Source: Burkholderia ubonensis
Lineage (GTDB): Bacteria > Pseudomonadota > Gammaproteobacteria > Burkholderiales > Burkholderiaceae
NCBI RefSeq assembly: GCF_902833085.1
Contig: NZ_CADFEB010000002.1
Location: forward strand, 62,001-126,000
Direction of reading: 5' to 3'
DNA: 64,000 bases
In this document: piece after piece, positions 9,363 through 18,807 of the stretch
Layout: each line of letters begins with the position of its first letter
How positions within the stretch are numbered: the stretch's first letter is position 1
The notes under the pieces: model-generated
Seen by the model: the letters and a program-made list of their open reading frames with translations, nothing else
Database searches by the model: none
Told to the model about the DNA's origin: nothing
Program-made: the position numbers and the translations under genes

Positions 9363-9864
9363 CGCCGAGGCGCTATACCGCGTCCTGCTGGACCAGATCC
9401 GCGACGCGTACGGCGCGGCCTTCGCCGACGCGGGCGGCCCCCGGCTCGCCGGCATCCACAGCGGCGGCGCATGGCTGGCCGAGCGGCTCGCGCGCGATCT
9501 CGGCGCGCCCGGCTTCGGCGTGGTGAACGTCGCGCTGCACCGCGACGACTACGCGAAGAAGGGGCTGCACAGCCAGGCGAGCCCGACCTCGCTGCCGTTC
9601 GACGTCGACGGCGCGCGCATCGTGCTCGTCGACGACGTGCTGTACACGGGCCGCACCGTCCGCGCGGCGCTCAACGAGCTGTTCGACTACGGCCGTCCGG
9701 CCGCGGTCGAGCTGGCGGTGCTGGCGGACCGCGGCGGCCGCGAGCTGCCGGTCGCCGCGCGTTTCGCCGGCGGCACGATCGGCGTGCCGGCCGACGCGAC
9801 CCTCGTGCTCGCACGCGACGACGCGGCGCAGTTCACGCTGCGCGTCGAGGCGCACGGCGGCTGA
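9349..9864 (+). CDS. pyrR: PyrR, bifunctional pyr operon regulator/uracil phosphoribosyltransferase
   Basis: A 171-residue phosphoribosyltransferase. The PRPP-binding loop [17 protein letters not shown] (near residue 88) is intact. In Gram-positives PyrR binds pyr mRNA to attenuate transcription and also converts uracil to UMP; in beta-proteobacteria the regulatory side is less clear. ATG 9349 (MSTIDAEAL) lies within the end of ruvX. pyrB follows after 73 bases; no obvious attenuator hairpin series was found in that gap. Confidence 0.93.
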   Translation: MSTIDAEALYRVLLDQIRDAYGAAFADAGGPRLAGIHSGGAWLAERLARDLGAPGFGVVNVALHRDDYAKKGLHSQASPTSLPFDVDGARIVLVDDVLYTGRTVRAALNELFDYGRPAAVELAVLADRGGRELPVAARFAGGTIGVPADATLVLARDDAAQFTLRVEAHGG

Positions 9865-9937
9865 GCGCCCCGAACCAGGATCCCGGGCCGCCGGTTCGCG
9901 CCGCGGCCCGTTTGCATACGTTGGACTCACGCACATC

Positions 9938-10969
9938 ATGACCACCGACACGACTGGCCGCACCGGCAATCCCGCTGCGGCCGCGAGCCCCGAGCGATTC
10001 CGCTACGGCTTCCTGAAGGGCAACCCGCAGCTCACGAAAAACGGCGAGCTGAAGCACCTGCTGTCGATCGAAGGGCTGCCGCGCTCGATCGTCACGCACA
10101 TTCTCGATACTGCCGAGCAGTTCGTCAGCGTGACGGATCGCGAAGTGAAGAAGGTGCCGCTGTTGCGCGGCAAGTCCGTGTTCAACCTGTTCTTCGAGAA
10201 CTCGACGCGTACCCGCACGACCTTCGAGATCGCCGCGACGCGACTGTCGGCCGACGTGCTGAACCTGAACATCAACGCTTCGTCGACGAGCAAGGGCGAG
10301 TCGCTGCTCGACACGATCAACAACCTGTCGGCGATGCATGCGGACCTGTTCGTCGTGCGTCATGCGTCGAGCGGCGCGCCGTACCTGATCGCCGAGCACT
10401 GTGCGCCGCACGTGCATGTGATCAACGCCGGCGACGGCCGTCACGCGCACCCGACGCAGGGCCTGCTCGACATGTACACGATCCGCCACTACAAGCGCGA
10501 CTTCACGAAGCTGCGCGTGGCGATCGTCGGCGACATCCTGCACTCGCGCGTCGCGCGCTCGGACATCCACGCGCTGACCACGCTCGGCGTGCCGGAAGTG
10601 CGCGCGATCGGCCCGCGCACGCTGCTGCCGGGCGGGCTCGAGCAGATGGGCGTGCGCGTGTTCCACAACCTCGACGAGGGGCTCAAGGACGTCGACGTGA
10701 TCATCATGCTGCGCCTGCAGAACGAGCGGATGAGCGGCGCGCTGCTGCCGTCCGCGCAGGAGTACTTCAAGACCTGGGGCCTGACGCCCGAGCGCCTCGC
10801 GCTCGCCGCGCCGGACGCGATCGTGATGCACCCCGGCCCGATGAACCGCGGCGTCGAGATCGACTCGCAGGTCGCGGACGGCCCGCAGTCGGTGATCCTC
10901 AACCAGGTCACGTTCGGCATCGCCGTGCGGATGGCGGTGATGGGCATCGTCGCCGGCAACAACGACTGA
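9938..10969 (+). CDS. pyrB: Aspartate carbamoyltransferase catalytic subunit
   Basis: A 343-residue enzyme joining carbamoyl phosphate and aspartate, the committed step of pyrimidine synthesis. The carbamoyl-phosphate motif [12 protein letters not shown] lies near residue 90, and [12 protein letters not shown] near residue 170. It has the longer N-terminal extension typical of class A enzymes of pseudomonads and Burkholderia. The partner gene pyrC' follows 51 bases downstream; in this class the catalytic trimers assemble with the inactive dihydroorotase-like subunit. Confidence 0.97.
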   Translation: MTTDTTGRTGNPAAAASPERFRYGFLKGNPQLTKNGELKHLLSIEGLPRSIVTHILDTAEQFVSVTDREVKKVPLLRGKSVFNLFFENSTRTRTTFEIAATRLSADVLNLNINASSTSKGESLLDTINNLSAMHADLFVVRHASSGAPYLIAEHCAPHVHVINAGDGRHAHPTQGLLDMYTIRHYKRDFTKLRVAIVGDILHSRVARSDIHALTTLGVPEVRAIGPRTLLPGGLEQMGVRVFHNLDEGLKDVDVIIMLRLQNERMSGALLPSAQEYFKTWGLTPERLALAAPDAIVMHPGPMNRGVEIDSQVADGPQSVILNQVTFGIAVRMAVMGIVAGNND

Positions 10970-11020
10970 GCCCGCGCGCCGCGCACCCTTACACGCATTC
11001 AACGCATTCACAGACAGCGC

Positions 11021-12295
11021 ATGAAGATTCATATCAAAGGCGGCACGCTGATCGACCCGGTCGCCGGCACCGAACGGCAGGCCGACGTTTTCGTCGCGGC
11101 CGGCAAGATCGCCGCGGTCGGCACGGCGCCGGCCGATTTCAACGCCGCGAAGACGATCGATGCAACCGGCATGATCGTCGCGCCCGGCCTCGTCGACCTG
11201 TGCGCGCGGCTGCGCGAGCCCGGCTACGAGCACAAGGCGACGCTCCAGTCCGAGATGGCCGCGGCCGTCGCGGGCGGCGTGACGAGCCTCGTGTGCCCGC
11301 CGGACACCGACCCCGTGCTCGACGAGCCGGGCCTCGTCGAGATGCTGAAATTCCGCGCGAGCAACCTGCGCCAGGCGAACGTCTATCCGCTCGGCGCGCT
11401 GACGGTCGGCCTCAAGGGCGAAGTGATCACCGAGATGGTCGCGCTGACCGAATCGGGCTGCGTCGGCTTTACGCACGCGAACGTGCCGGTGCGCGACACG
11501 CAGGTGCTGCTGCGCGCGCTGCAGTACGCGAGCACGTACGGCTTCACCACGTGGCTGCGCCCGCTCGACGCGTTCATCGGCCGTGGCGGCGTCGCGGCGA
11601 GCGGCCCGCTCGCGTCGCGGCTCGGGCTGTCCGGCGTGCCGGTCGCGGCCGAGACGATCGCGCTGCACACGATCTTCGAGCTGATGCGCGTGACGGGCGC
11701 GCGCGTGCACCTCGCGCGGCTGTCGTCGGCAGCCGGTCTCGCGCTCGTGCGCGAGGCGAAGGCGGAAGGCTTGCCGGTGACGTGTGATGTCAGCTCGAAC
11801 CACCTGCACCTGATCGACGTCGACATCGGCTATTTCGATTCGCAGTTCCGCCTCGATCCGCCGCTGCGCAGCGAACGCGACCGCGAGGCGATCCGCGCGG
11901 CGCTGGCCGACGGCACGATCGACGCGATCTGCTCCGACCATACGCCCGTCGACGATGACGAGAAGCTGCTGCCGTTCGGCGAGGCGACGCCCGGCGCGAC
12001 CGGCCTCGAACTGCTGCTGTCGCTGACGGTGAAGTGGGCCGACGAGACGGGCACGCCGCTCGCGCAGGCGCTCAGGCGCATCACGTCCGCGCCCGCCGAC
12101 GTGCTGAAGTTGCCGGCCGGCCGCGTGACCGAAGGCGGTGCGGCCGACCTGTGCGTGTTCGATTCACGCGCGCACTGGCGCGTCGAGCCGCGCGGATTGA
12201 AGAGCCAGGGCCACAACTCGCCGTTCCTCGGCTACGAACTGCCGGCCCGCGTGCGCGCGACGCTCGTCGCCGGGCAGATTGCGTTCGAGAACTGA
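11021..12295 (+). CDS. pyrX: Dihydroorotase-like protein PyrC' (probably non-catalytic ATCase partner)
   Basis: A 424-residue member of the amidohydrolase/dihydroorotase superfamily. Active enzymes carry a metal-binding DxHxH motif in GLVDxHxHLREPG; here the same place reads GLVDLCARLREPG, so both His are lost. CSDHTPVDDDEK near residue 306 is retained. It closely resembles the inactive PyrC' that Pseudomonas needs to hold aspartate carbamoyltransferase together. It follows pyrB directly, which supports that role. A working dihydroorotase should be encoded elsewhere in the genome. Confidence 0.9.
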   Translation: MKIHIKGGTLIDPVAGTERQADVFVAAGKIAAVGTAPADFNAAKTIDATGMIVAPGLVDLCARLREPGYEHKATLQSEMAAAVAGGVTSLVCPPDTDPVLDEPGLVEMLKFRASNLRQANVYPLGALTVGLKGEVITEMVALTESGCVGFTHANVPVRDTQVLLRALQYASTYGFTTWLRPLDAFIGRGGVAASGPLASRLGLSGVPVAAETIALHTIFELMRVTGARVHLARLSSAAGLALVREAKAEGLPVTCDVSSNHLHLIDVDIGYFDSQFRLDPPLRSERDREAIRAALADGTIDAICSDHTPVDDDEKLLPFGEATPGATGLELLLSLTVKWADETGTPLAQALRRITSAPADVLKLPAGRVTEGGAADLCVFDSRAHWRVEPRGLKSQGHNSPFLGYELPARVRATLVAGQIAFEN

Positions 12296-12311
12296 ATCGC
12301 CGGACCGCGCC

Positions 12312-13169
12312 ATGACAGCCCTTCGCAAGTTGCGCCTCGTCTTTCACCTGCTGCGCGGCATGACGATCGTCGCGCTGCGCTTTCCGCGCCTCGCGCCTGC
12401 GCAACGCATCGAGATGACCCGGCGCTGGTCCGTCAAGCTGCTGCGGATCTGCGGGATGCGTCTCGTGGTCCACAACGACGGCGCGCGCCTCGATTCGAGC
12501 GCGCTCGTCGTCGGCAATCACATCTCGTGGCTCGACATCTACGCGATCAACGCGTGGCGGCCGACGCCGTTCGTGTCGAAGGCGGAGGTGCGCCAGTGGC
12601 CGGTCGTCGGCTGGCTCGCGGCGCAGCTCGACACCGTGTTCCTGCAGCGCGAGAAGCGCACCGAGGCGATGCGGATCATGCACGAGATGGCCGACCGCCT
12701 GCGCAACGGCGGGTTGATGTGCGTGTTCCCGGAAGGGACGACCTCCGACGGGCAGGGGCTGCTGCCGTTCCATGCGAACCTGTTCCAGGCCGCGGTGTCC
12801 GCCGGCTGTGCGGTGCAGCCGGTCTGCCTGATGTACGAGGATGCGCAGGGGCGCCAGTCGGTCGCGCCGGCGTACATCGGCGAGCTGTCGCTCGGCAAGT
12901 CGCTCGATATGGTGCTGGGCGGCGGTCCGCTCGTTGCGCACCTGTACGTGTGCGATCCGATCGAGCCCGGTGGCGACCGGCGCGCGACGTCCGCGGCTGC
13001 ACGCGAGTCGATTGCTGCGGCGCTCGAAACGATGCAGGCCGGCATCGGCCGGCCCACGGCCGATGCGCTCGCGCAGCTTGCCCGGGATGCCTACCCGGCG
13101 ACCGAAGTCGGCGCCGGTGCGGCCGCCGACGGCGCGGCCGACGAGCCGGTGCCGGGCCGCGAAGGCTAG
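12312..13169 (+). CDS. plsC: 1-acyl-sn-glycerol-3-phosphate acyltransferase (PlsC)
   Basis: A 285-residue membrane-bound acyltransferase making phosphatidic acid. NHISWLDIYAIN (HX4D catalytic motif, near residue 75) and FPEGTTSDG near residue 145 (glycerol-phosphate binding) are both intact. The N-terminal 40 residues contain a hydrophobic stretch likely to anchor it to the inner membrane. ATG 12312 is used; homology begins there. It starts 16 bases after pyrC' and is probably in the same transcript. It converges with apaH, with only 22 bases between the stop codons. Confidence 0.93.
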   Translation: MTALRKLRLVFHLLRGMTIVALRFPRLAPAQRIEMTRRWSVKLLRICGMRLVVHNDGARLDSSALVVGNHISWLDIYAINAWRPTPFVSKAEVRQWPVVGWLAAQLDTVFLQREKRTEAMRIMHEMADRLRNGGLMCVFPEGTTSDGQGLLPFHANLFQAAVSAGCAVQPVCLMYEDAQGRQSVAPAYIGELSLGKSLDMVLGGGPLVAHLYVCDPIEPGGDRRATSAAARESIAAALETMQAGIGRPTADALAQLARDAYPATEVGAGAAADGAADEPVPGREG

Positions 13170-13191
13170 GGCCGGCGCGCGCTTACTCTCC

Positions 13192-14028
13192 TCACTCTCC
13201 GGGCGTGCGGCACGCCTCGCATTGCACCTGCGTGACCGTGCGTCCGGCCGGATCGGCCGTCAGGCGCACGGCCGACAGCTGATTTCCCCATACGCACCCC
13301 GAATCGAGCGCGATGACGTTGTCGCGCAGCATCAGGCCGAGCGCGGCCCAATGTCCGAACACGACCGTCACGTCTTCGGTGCGGCGGCCGGGCACGTCGA
13401 ACCACGGCAGGTAGCCGGGCGGCGCGCTGGCGGGGCCGCCGCTCGCGCGGAACTCCATCGCACCGTCCGCCGTGCAGAAGCGGATGCGCGTGAACGCGTT
13501 GAATGCGACGCGCATCCGGTCGCGCTTTTTCAGGTTCGGATGCCATTGGTTCGGTTCGTTCCCGTACAGGTGCGAGAGCGTGTCGCGCCAGTCCGGCGCG
13601 CGCAGCGCGCGCTGCAGTTCGTCGGCGAGCTCCAGCGCGAGCGTGACGTCCCATTGCGGCAGGACGCCCGCGTGGACGAGCAGCATCCCGTGCTCGAAAT
13701 GCGCGAACGGGAGATGGCGAACCCATTCCAGCAACGCTTCGGCGTCGGGCGCGTCGAGGATTTCGCCGATCGTGTCGCCGGGGCGTTCGGAGCGGATGCC
13801 CGCTGCGGCAGAGAGCAGGTGGAGGTCGTGGTTGCCGAGGACGACGGTGGCGCGGGGGCCGAGATCGACGAGCGCGCGCAGGGCGGCAAGGGAGGCCGGG
13901 CCGCGGTTGACGACGTCGCCGGCAATCCAGAACGGGGTGTCGGGCGGGGCGGCAAGCTTTTCCGTCAGCGAGGCGAAGGCGGAATGACAGCCTTGGATGT
14001 CGCCGATGGCGATGGGGGGAGGGGGCAT
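13192..14028 (-). CDS. apaH: Symmetrical bis(5'-nucleosyl)-tetraphosphatase (ApaH)
   Basis: A 278-residue metallophosphatase that cleaves Ap4A into two ADP and also removes Np4 caps from RNA. The signature residues are in IAIGDIQGCHSAF at the N-terminus, GDVVNRGPAS and VVLGNHDLHLL, the phosphoesterase triad of motifs. Start at ATG 14028 (MPPPPIAIGD) fits family length; the open frame continues upstream to 14130 but without homology. No partner such as ksgA is next to it here. Confidence 0.95.
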   Translation of the reverse strand: MPPPPIAIGDIQGCHSAFASLTEKLAAPPDTPFWIAGDVVNRGPASLAALRALVDLGPRATVVLGNHDLHLLSAAAGIRSERPGDTIGEILDAPDAEALLEWVRHLPFAHFEHGMLLVHAGVLPQWDVTLALELADELQRALRAPDWRDTLSHLYGNEPNQWHPNLKKRDRMRVAFNAFTRIRFCTADGAMEFRASGGPASAPPGYLPWFDVPGRRTEDVTVVFGHWAALGLMLRDNVIALDSGCVWGNQLSAVRLTADPAGRTVTQVQCEACRTPGE

Positions 14029-14372
14029 GGGGGTGGGTGGTTGCAAGGCTGGGCGGTTAGGTAGAGAAAAGTTCGGCAAAATCGCTTGGTCACGCAATCG
14101 CTGCGCCACCCCAAGTGATTGATCTGACAAGCATTTTCGTGGGCGATGCGGGTTCGCACCGCTGTTTCAAGTTGTTAGCGGCATGGCTTTTGCATCAGGG
14201 AGCTTCTTATAATTGTTGCTTTCCCCGTGAAAATTAACATCAGATGACTTTGGCGGGCATGGCGACCGGGTAAAATGCCGGGCCTGAGGCGGCTCGGATG
14301 ATGTCGCCACTTGCAATACCGACGTGGCAAGGTCCTGAGCGATGCTTGTCGTGAATTTCTAGAGGGAGCCTC
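14029..14372. other. Promoter region between apaH and the O-antigen locus
   Basis: About 340 bases without a gene between divergent apaH and rmlB. It is AT-richer around 14180-14240. No JUMPstart/ops element, the RfaH recruiting site of enteric O-antigen operons, was found. A TATAAT is listed separately. Confidence 0.5.
14208..14213 (+). promoter_or_regulatory. Candidate -10 element for the rml/O-antigen operon
   Basis: TATAAT lies 159 bases upstream of rmlB in the most AT-rich part of the gap. The best -35 at suitable spacing is only TGGCTT (14184-14189, spacer 18), so the promoter assignment is weak. Confidence 0.3.
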
Positions 14373-15434
14373 ATGATCCTGGTTACGGGCGGCGCAGGTT
14401 TTATCGGCGCCAATTTTGTACTCGACTGGCTGCGTCAATCTGATGAAGCCGTGCTCAACGTCGACAAGCTGACCTACGCCGGCAATCTTCGCACGCTTCA
14501 GTCGCTGGAAGGGAATCCGAAACACGTGTTTGCGCGCGTCGACATCTGCGATCGCGCCGCACTCGATGCGTTGTTCGCCGAGCACAAGCCGCGCGCCGTC
14601 CTGCACTTCGCCGCCGAAAGCCACGTCGACCGCTCGATCCATGGGCCCGCAGATTTCGTCCAGACCAATGTCGTCGGCACGTTCACGCTGCTCGAGGCAG
14701 CGCGTACTTACTGGAATGGCCTGGACGATGCCGACAAGGCTGCGTTCCGCTTCCTGCACGTGTCGACCGACGAAGTGTTCGGCTCGCTGTCCGCGACCGA
14801 TCCGCAGTTTTCCGAAACGACGCCATACGCGCCGAACAGCCCGTATTCCGCGACGAAGGCGGGCTCTGACCATCTCGTGCGCGCATATCATCACACGTAT
14901 GGTCTTCCGACGCTGACGACGAACTGTTCGAACAACTACGGTCCGTACCAGTTCCCCGAAAAGCTGATTCCGCTAATGATAGCGAATGCGCTCGCGGGCA
15001 AGTCGCTGCCGGTTTACGGCGACGGCCAGAACGTGCGCGACTGGCTGTATGTCGGCGATCATTGCAGCGCGATTCGCGAAGTGCTCGCGCGCGGTGTGCC
15101 GGGCGAGACGTATAACGTCGGTGGCTGGAACGAGAAGAAGAATCTCGACGTCGTCCACACGCTGTGCGATCTGCTCGACAAGGCCCGCCCGAAGGCTGCC
15201 GGCTCGTATCGCGACCAGATTACCTATGTGAAGGATCGTCCTGGCCACGACCGCCGCTACGCGATCGATGCGCGCAAGCTCGAGCGCGAGTTGGGCTGGA
15301 AGCCGGCCGAGACGTTCGAGACGGGGCTCGCGAAGACCGTCGACTGGTATCTCGACAATCAGGTGTGGGCCGACGAAGTGGCGTCGGGCGAATACCGAAA
15401 CTGGGTCGAGACCAACTATTCGCAGCGCGCTTGA
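14373..15434 (+). CDS. rmlB: dTDP-D-glucose 4,6-dehydratase (RmlB)
   Basis: A 353-residue short-chain dehydrogenase/reductase. [10 protein letters not shown] at the N-terminus binds NAD, STDEVFG near residue 130 holds the Thr-Asp-Glu catalytic residues, and [15 protein letters not shown] gives the YxxxK pair. It makes dTDP-4-keto-6-deoxyglucose, the second step to dTDP-L-rhamnose and also the entry to dTDP-4-amino sugars, which the aminotransferase at 21475 may use. GAGGGAG precedes the ATG. It is the first gene of the O-antigen locus. Confidence 0.97.
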   Translation: MILVTGGAGFIGANFVLDWLRQSDEAVLNVDKLTYAGNLRTLQSLEGNPKHVFARVDICDRAALDALFAEHKPRAVLHFAAESHVDRSIHGPADFVQTNVVGTFTLLEAARTYWNGLDDADKAAFRFLHVSTDEVFGSLSATDPQFSETTPYAPNSPYSATKAGSDHLVRAYHHTYGLPTLTTNCSNNYGPYQFPEKLIPLMIANALAGKSLPVYGDGQNVRDWLYVGDHCSAIREVLARGVPGETYNVGGWNEKKNLDVVHTLCDLLDKARPKAAGSYRDQITYVKDRPGHDRRYAIDARKLERELGWKPAETFETGLAKTVDWYLDNQVWADEVASGEYRNWVETNYSQRA

Positions 15435-15445
15435 GGACTGACGCG

Positions 15446-16339
15446 ATGGCACGTAAAGGCATCATTCTCGCCGGCGGGTCCGGTACGCGGCTGTATCCGA
15501 TCACGCACGTCGTGTCGAAGCAGCTCCTGCCGGTGTACGACAAGCCGATGATCTATTACCCGCTGTCCACGTTGATGGTGGCGGGGATCCGCGATGTCCT
15601 GATCATCTCGACGCCGCAGGATACGCCGCGCTTCGAGACGATGCTCGGCGACGGCAGCCAATGGGGCATGAACATCCAGTACGCAGTGCAGCCGTCGCCG
15701 GACGGCCTTGCGCAGGCGTTCATCATCGGCGAGGACTTCGTCGGCAACGATCCGTCGGCGCTGATCCTCGGCGACAACATCTTCTACGGGCACGATCTTG
15801 CGAAACAGCTCGAACGGGCGCATGCGCAGGAAGCTGGTGCCACGGTGTTCGCGTATCACGTGCACGATCCGGAGCGCTACGGGGTAGTCGAGTTCGACCG
15901 GGAATTCCGTGCGCTGTCGATCGAGGAAAAGCCTGCGAAGCCGCGTTCGAACTACGCTGTGACGGGCCTGTACTTTTACGACAATCGAGTATGTGACATT
16001 GCGGCTGACATCAAGCCGTCGCCGCGCGGCGAGCTGGAGATTACCGATGTTAACTCGCGCTATCTTGAAGACGGCACGTTGAACGTCGAAATCATGGGCC
16101 GTGGCTACGCATGGCTCGATACCGGTACGCACGATTCGCTGATTGAAGCCGCGAGTTTCATTGCGACGCTGCAGAAGCGGCAGGGACTTGTCGTGGCATG
16201 TCCCGAGGAAATTGCATACCGCCGACACTGGATCGACGGCGAGCAACTGTTGAAACTTGCGCAGCCGCTTGCCAAGAACGGCTACGGCCAATATCTCAAG
16301 AACATTCTTACAGATCAAGTCGCATGGCCATCCAAGTAA
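15446..16339 (+). CDS. rmlA: Glucose-1-phosphate thymidylyltransferase (RmlA)
   Basis: A 297-residue nucleotidyltransferase making dTDP-glucose from glucose-1-phosphate and dTTP. The N-terminal [13 protein letters not shown] loop and [17 protein letters not shown] are the standard signature, and [11 protein letters not shown] marks the metal site. ATG 15446 starts 12 bases after rmlB. The end overlaps the rmlC start by 16 bases, so rmlB, rmlA and rmlC are translationally coupled. Confidence 0.97.
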   Translation: MARKGIILAGGSGTRLYPITHVVSKQLLPVYDKPMIYYPLSTLMVAGIRDVLIISTPQDTPRFETMLGDGSQWGMNIQYAVQPSPDGLAQAFIIGEDFVGNDPSALILGDNIFYGHDLAKQLERAHAQEAGATVFAYHVHDPERYGVVEFDREFRALSIEEKPAKPRSNYAVTGLYFYDNRVCDIAADIKPSPRGELEITDVNSRYLEDGTLNVEIMGRGYAWLDTGTHDSLIEAASFIATLQKRQGLVVACPEEIAYRRHWIDGEQLLKLAQPLAKNGYGQYLKNILTDQVAWPSK

Positions 16340-16875
16340 CCGCTACCGCGCTTCCCGAAGTAAAGATCATCGAGCCGAAGGTGTTTGGCGATGCTCGCGG
16401 ATTCTTCTTCGAGAGCTTTAATGCACGAGAATTTGCCGAAAAGGTGGATGCAAGCGCCGTCTTCGTTCAAGACAACCATTCTCGCTCGGCAAGGGGGGTG
16501 CTGCGTGGCTTGCACTATCAGGTGCAGCACGCGCAGGGGAAGTTGGTGCGTGTTACCAAAGGCGAGGTGTTCGACGTCGCGGTAGATATTCGAAAGGGAT
16601 CAACGAACTTTGGCGCTTGGGTCGGGGTAAGGCTTTCCGAAGAAAACCGGCGGCAAATGTGGATTCCGCCGGGATTTGCCCATGGCTTCCTGGTGGTCTC
16701 CGAGTCGGCGGATTTCCTATACAAGACGACCGACTACTGGTATCCGGAGTGGGAGCGTTCCATTCATTGGTCGGATCCGGCAATTGGCATTGAATGGCCA
16801 TTGCTGGATCAGCCTGTCTTGGCTGCGAAGGACGCCGCGGCTCCGATGCTTCTGGACGCAGAGGTATTCAATTGA
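16324..16875 (+). CDS. rmlC: dTDP-4-dehydrorhamnose 3,5-epimerase (RmlC)
   Basis: A 183-residue cupin-fold epimerase. [15 protein letters not shown] opens the fold and [17 protein letters not shown] carries the catalytic His; the [15 protein letters not shown] segment and [12 protein letters not shown] complete the family pattern. ATG 16324 lies inside the end of rmlA. The gene order rmlB-A-C-D is usual for Burkholderia. Confidence 0.96.
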   Translation: MAIQVTATALPEVKIIEPKVFGDARGFFFESFNAREFAEKVDASAVFVQDNHSRSARGVLRGLHYQVQHAQGKLVRVTKGEVFDVAVDIRKGSTNFGAWVGVRLSEENRRQMWIPPGFAHGFLVVSESADFLYKTTDYWYPEWERSIHWSDPAIGIEWPLLDQPVLAAKDAAAPMLLDAEVFN

Positions 16876-16886
16876 ACGTAGCACCG

Positions 16887-17819
16887 ATGTCGCGCACAAA
16901 CGGACCCATTTTGATTCTCGGCGCCAGCGGTCAAGTCGGGTTCGAATTGGCACGCACGCTGAGTGGGCTAGGGACCATCATTTCTCTCGATCGCGCAGCG
17001 TTGTCGCTGGATGACCCGGCAGCCGTGCGCAAGGTTGCTGTGGAAGTCCGACCGTCTGTCATCGTCAATGCGGCTGCATATACGGCCGTTGATCGCGCAG
17101 AGACGGACGCCGAGGCGGCGAAGGCGGTGAATGCGGACGCCCCCGCTTTGTTGGCGGAGTGCGCGAATAGCGTTGACGCCGGGCTGATTCATTACTCGAC
17201 TGACTATGTTTTCAGTGGTGGTCGCAATTGCAGCGGCCAAGACGCGGGGTATAGAGAAAGCGACGCAACTGGGCCGTTGAATGTTTACGGGGAGACCAAG
17301 CTTTTGGGTGAGCAGGCCGTAGTAGCAATAGCCAAGCGTCACCTTGTATTTCGCACCAGCTGGGTCTACGGCATGCGCGGAAAGAATTTCCTATTGACCA
17401 TGTTGCGGCTGGCTCGCGAACGAGATGAGTTGAAGGTCGTTGCCGACCAGTACGGTGCTCCAACCTGGAGTCGTACGATTGCAACTTTGACTGGTCATGT
17501 GCTGGCACAGAAAGCCGCGATCGGGATCGATGCAGATGATTGGTGGACAGAAAAATCCGGTATTTATCATCTGACTGCGGCGGGAGTTACCACATGGGCA
17601 GATTTCGCTGCTGAAATCTTCCGGCTCGCAATTTCTGAAGAGGCGAAGCGCCCGAAAGTGATGCGAATCTCATCATCGGAATACCCGACTCCGGTGGCTC
17701 GACCGGCGAACTCTGTCTTGTGTAACGACAAGCTTCGATCGCAATTTTTCCTCGATCCGCCTGCCTGGCAAACAGCTTTGGCGCTGTGTCTGAGAGAGGG
17801 GACGATTGGCGGCGTCTAA
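16887..17819 (+). CDS. rmlD: dTDP-4-dehydrorhamnose reductase (RmlD)
   Basis: A 310-residue SDR reductase that completes dTDP-L-rhamnose. ILGASGQVGFELARTL binds NAD(P)H, STDYVFSGG lies near residue 105, and NVYGETKLLGEQAV gives the catalytic YxxxK. ATG 16887 is used; a TTG at 16872, overlapping the rmlC stop, is an alternative adding 5 residues. From here on the DNA becomes less GC-rich. Its end overlaps the following glycosyltransferase by 14 bases. Confidence 0.95.
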   Translation: MSRTNGPILILGASGQVGFELARTLSGLGTIISLDRAALSLDDPAAVRKVAVEVRPSVIVNAAAYTAVDRAETDAEAAKAVNADAPALLAECANSVDAGLIHYSTDYVFSGGRNCSGQDAGYRESDATGPLNVYGETKLLGEQAVVAIAKRHLVFRTSWVYGMRGKNFLLTMLRLARERDELKVVADQYGAPTWSRTIATLTGHVLAQKAAIGIDADDWWTEKSGIYHLTAAGVTTWADFAAEIFRLAISEEAKRPKVMRISSSEYPTPVARPANSVLCNDKLRSQFFLDPPAWQTALALCLREGTIGGV

Positions 17820-18726
17820 CGGTCCTTCGGCAGATCCGAGGCGCTTTGGCGCGGTCGTTGTGCTGTTCTATCCCGATGACCAATGTATTGCACGAGCGAA
17901 TCGGCTATCCGAATTCATGACGTGCGTTGTCGTTGACAACACGCCTGCGGGCGAGTCGATAGCGCGTGTCTCGATGCTGAACTCGAGGGTGTTGCAGGTG
18001 CGCAATTTCGCGAATCTTGGTATTGCGACTGCTCAGAATCAGGGTGTTGCCGAGCTGCTTGCGCAAGGGATCGAATTTGCGTTTCTTTTCGATCAGGATA
18101 GCGATGCGCCTGCGACGCTGCTTCAAGGGCTCATGGAATATGCTGCTTGCTTGTCAGCAAAGAGCGAAAACGTAGCTCTGATTGGTCCTGCATACTTCGA
18201 TGCGAGGTTTGGCGCAGTCACGCCATTTGTCCAGTTTTTGCCGTTCCGCCTCAGGCGGATACCACCATACGGAACATCTCCTGTCGAGGTCGATTTTCTA
18301 ATCTCGTCAGGGTCATGCCTGAATTTGAAATTTTGGCGTGATATCGGGCCGATGGAAGATGATTTATTTATCGATTTTGTTGATGTCGAGTGGTGTCTTC
18401 GTGCAAAACGAAAAGGGTTTCGAATTGTAGGGCTGCCGTGGCTCGTCCTGACGCATTCGTTGGGTGAACAGCCAGTACGTCTGCTCAATCGCCCCTATCC
18501 GTTGCATAGCCCAATTCGTCGGTATTACCAGGTTCGGAATCTGCTGGTTTTACTTTCGAGAGGCGACGTTTCTTGGATATGGAAATCCCGCGAGGTGTTG
18601 CGCTTGCCAGTTAGAGTAGTGATTTATGTATGCAAAGGTGGTCGCTCCATCAGGGCGAATGCGTCCATGGTCTGGCGAGGAATTCGCGATGGATTTGCCG
18701 GGCGGCTAGGGCCGTTTCGGAATTAA
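17806..18726 (+). CDS. Glycosyltransferase family 2, rhamnosyltransferase-like
   Basis: A 306-residue GT-A glycosyltransferase. The nucleotide-sugar region reads VVVLFYPDD then VVVDNTPAG, and FLFDQDSDA supplies the DxD-type metal site; SSGSCLNLKFWRDIGPM and FIDFVDVEWCLRAKRKG are typical of the rhamnosyltransferase (RfbN/WbbL-like) branch. The start is a TTG at 17806 with GAGAGGGG just upstream, overlapping the end of rmlD. It probably adds rhamnose in the O-antigen repeat or its adaptor. Confidence 0.85.
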   Translation: MAASNGPSADPRRFGAVVVLFYPDDQCIARANRLSEFMTCVVVDNTPAGESIARVSMLNSRVLQVRNFANLGIATAQNQGVAELLAQGIEFAFLFDQDSDAPATLLQGLMEYAACLSAKSENVALIGPAYFDARFGAVTPFVQFLPFRLRRIPPYGTSPVEVDFLISSGSCLNLKFWRDIGPMEDDLFIDFVDVEWCLRAKRKGFRIVGLPWLVLTHSLGEQPVRLLNRPYPLHSPIRRYYQVRNLLVLLSRGDVSWIWKSREVLRLPVRVVIYVCKGGRSIRANASMVWRGIRDGFAGRLGPFRN

Positions 18727-18807
18727 ATGATTTGGTGTTTGATAATATCCTATTGGAATTTTTGTGAAATGGATATTATCTCGATTGAGATTATAGGCGA
18801 ACCTGGG

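Noticed and set aside
9833..11941. Minus-strand open frame of 702 codons
   Set aside because: Antisense of pyrB and pyrC'; composition typical of shadow frames.
14029..14372. JUMPstart/ops element in front of the O-antigen locus
   Set aside because: No GGCGGTAGCGTG-like sequence was found on the plus strand.
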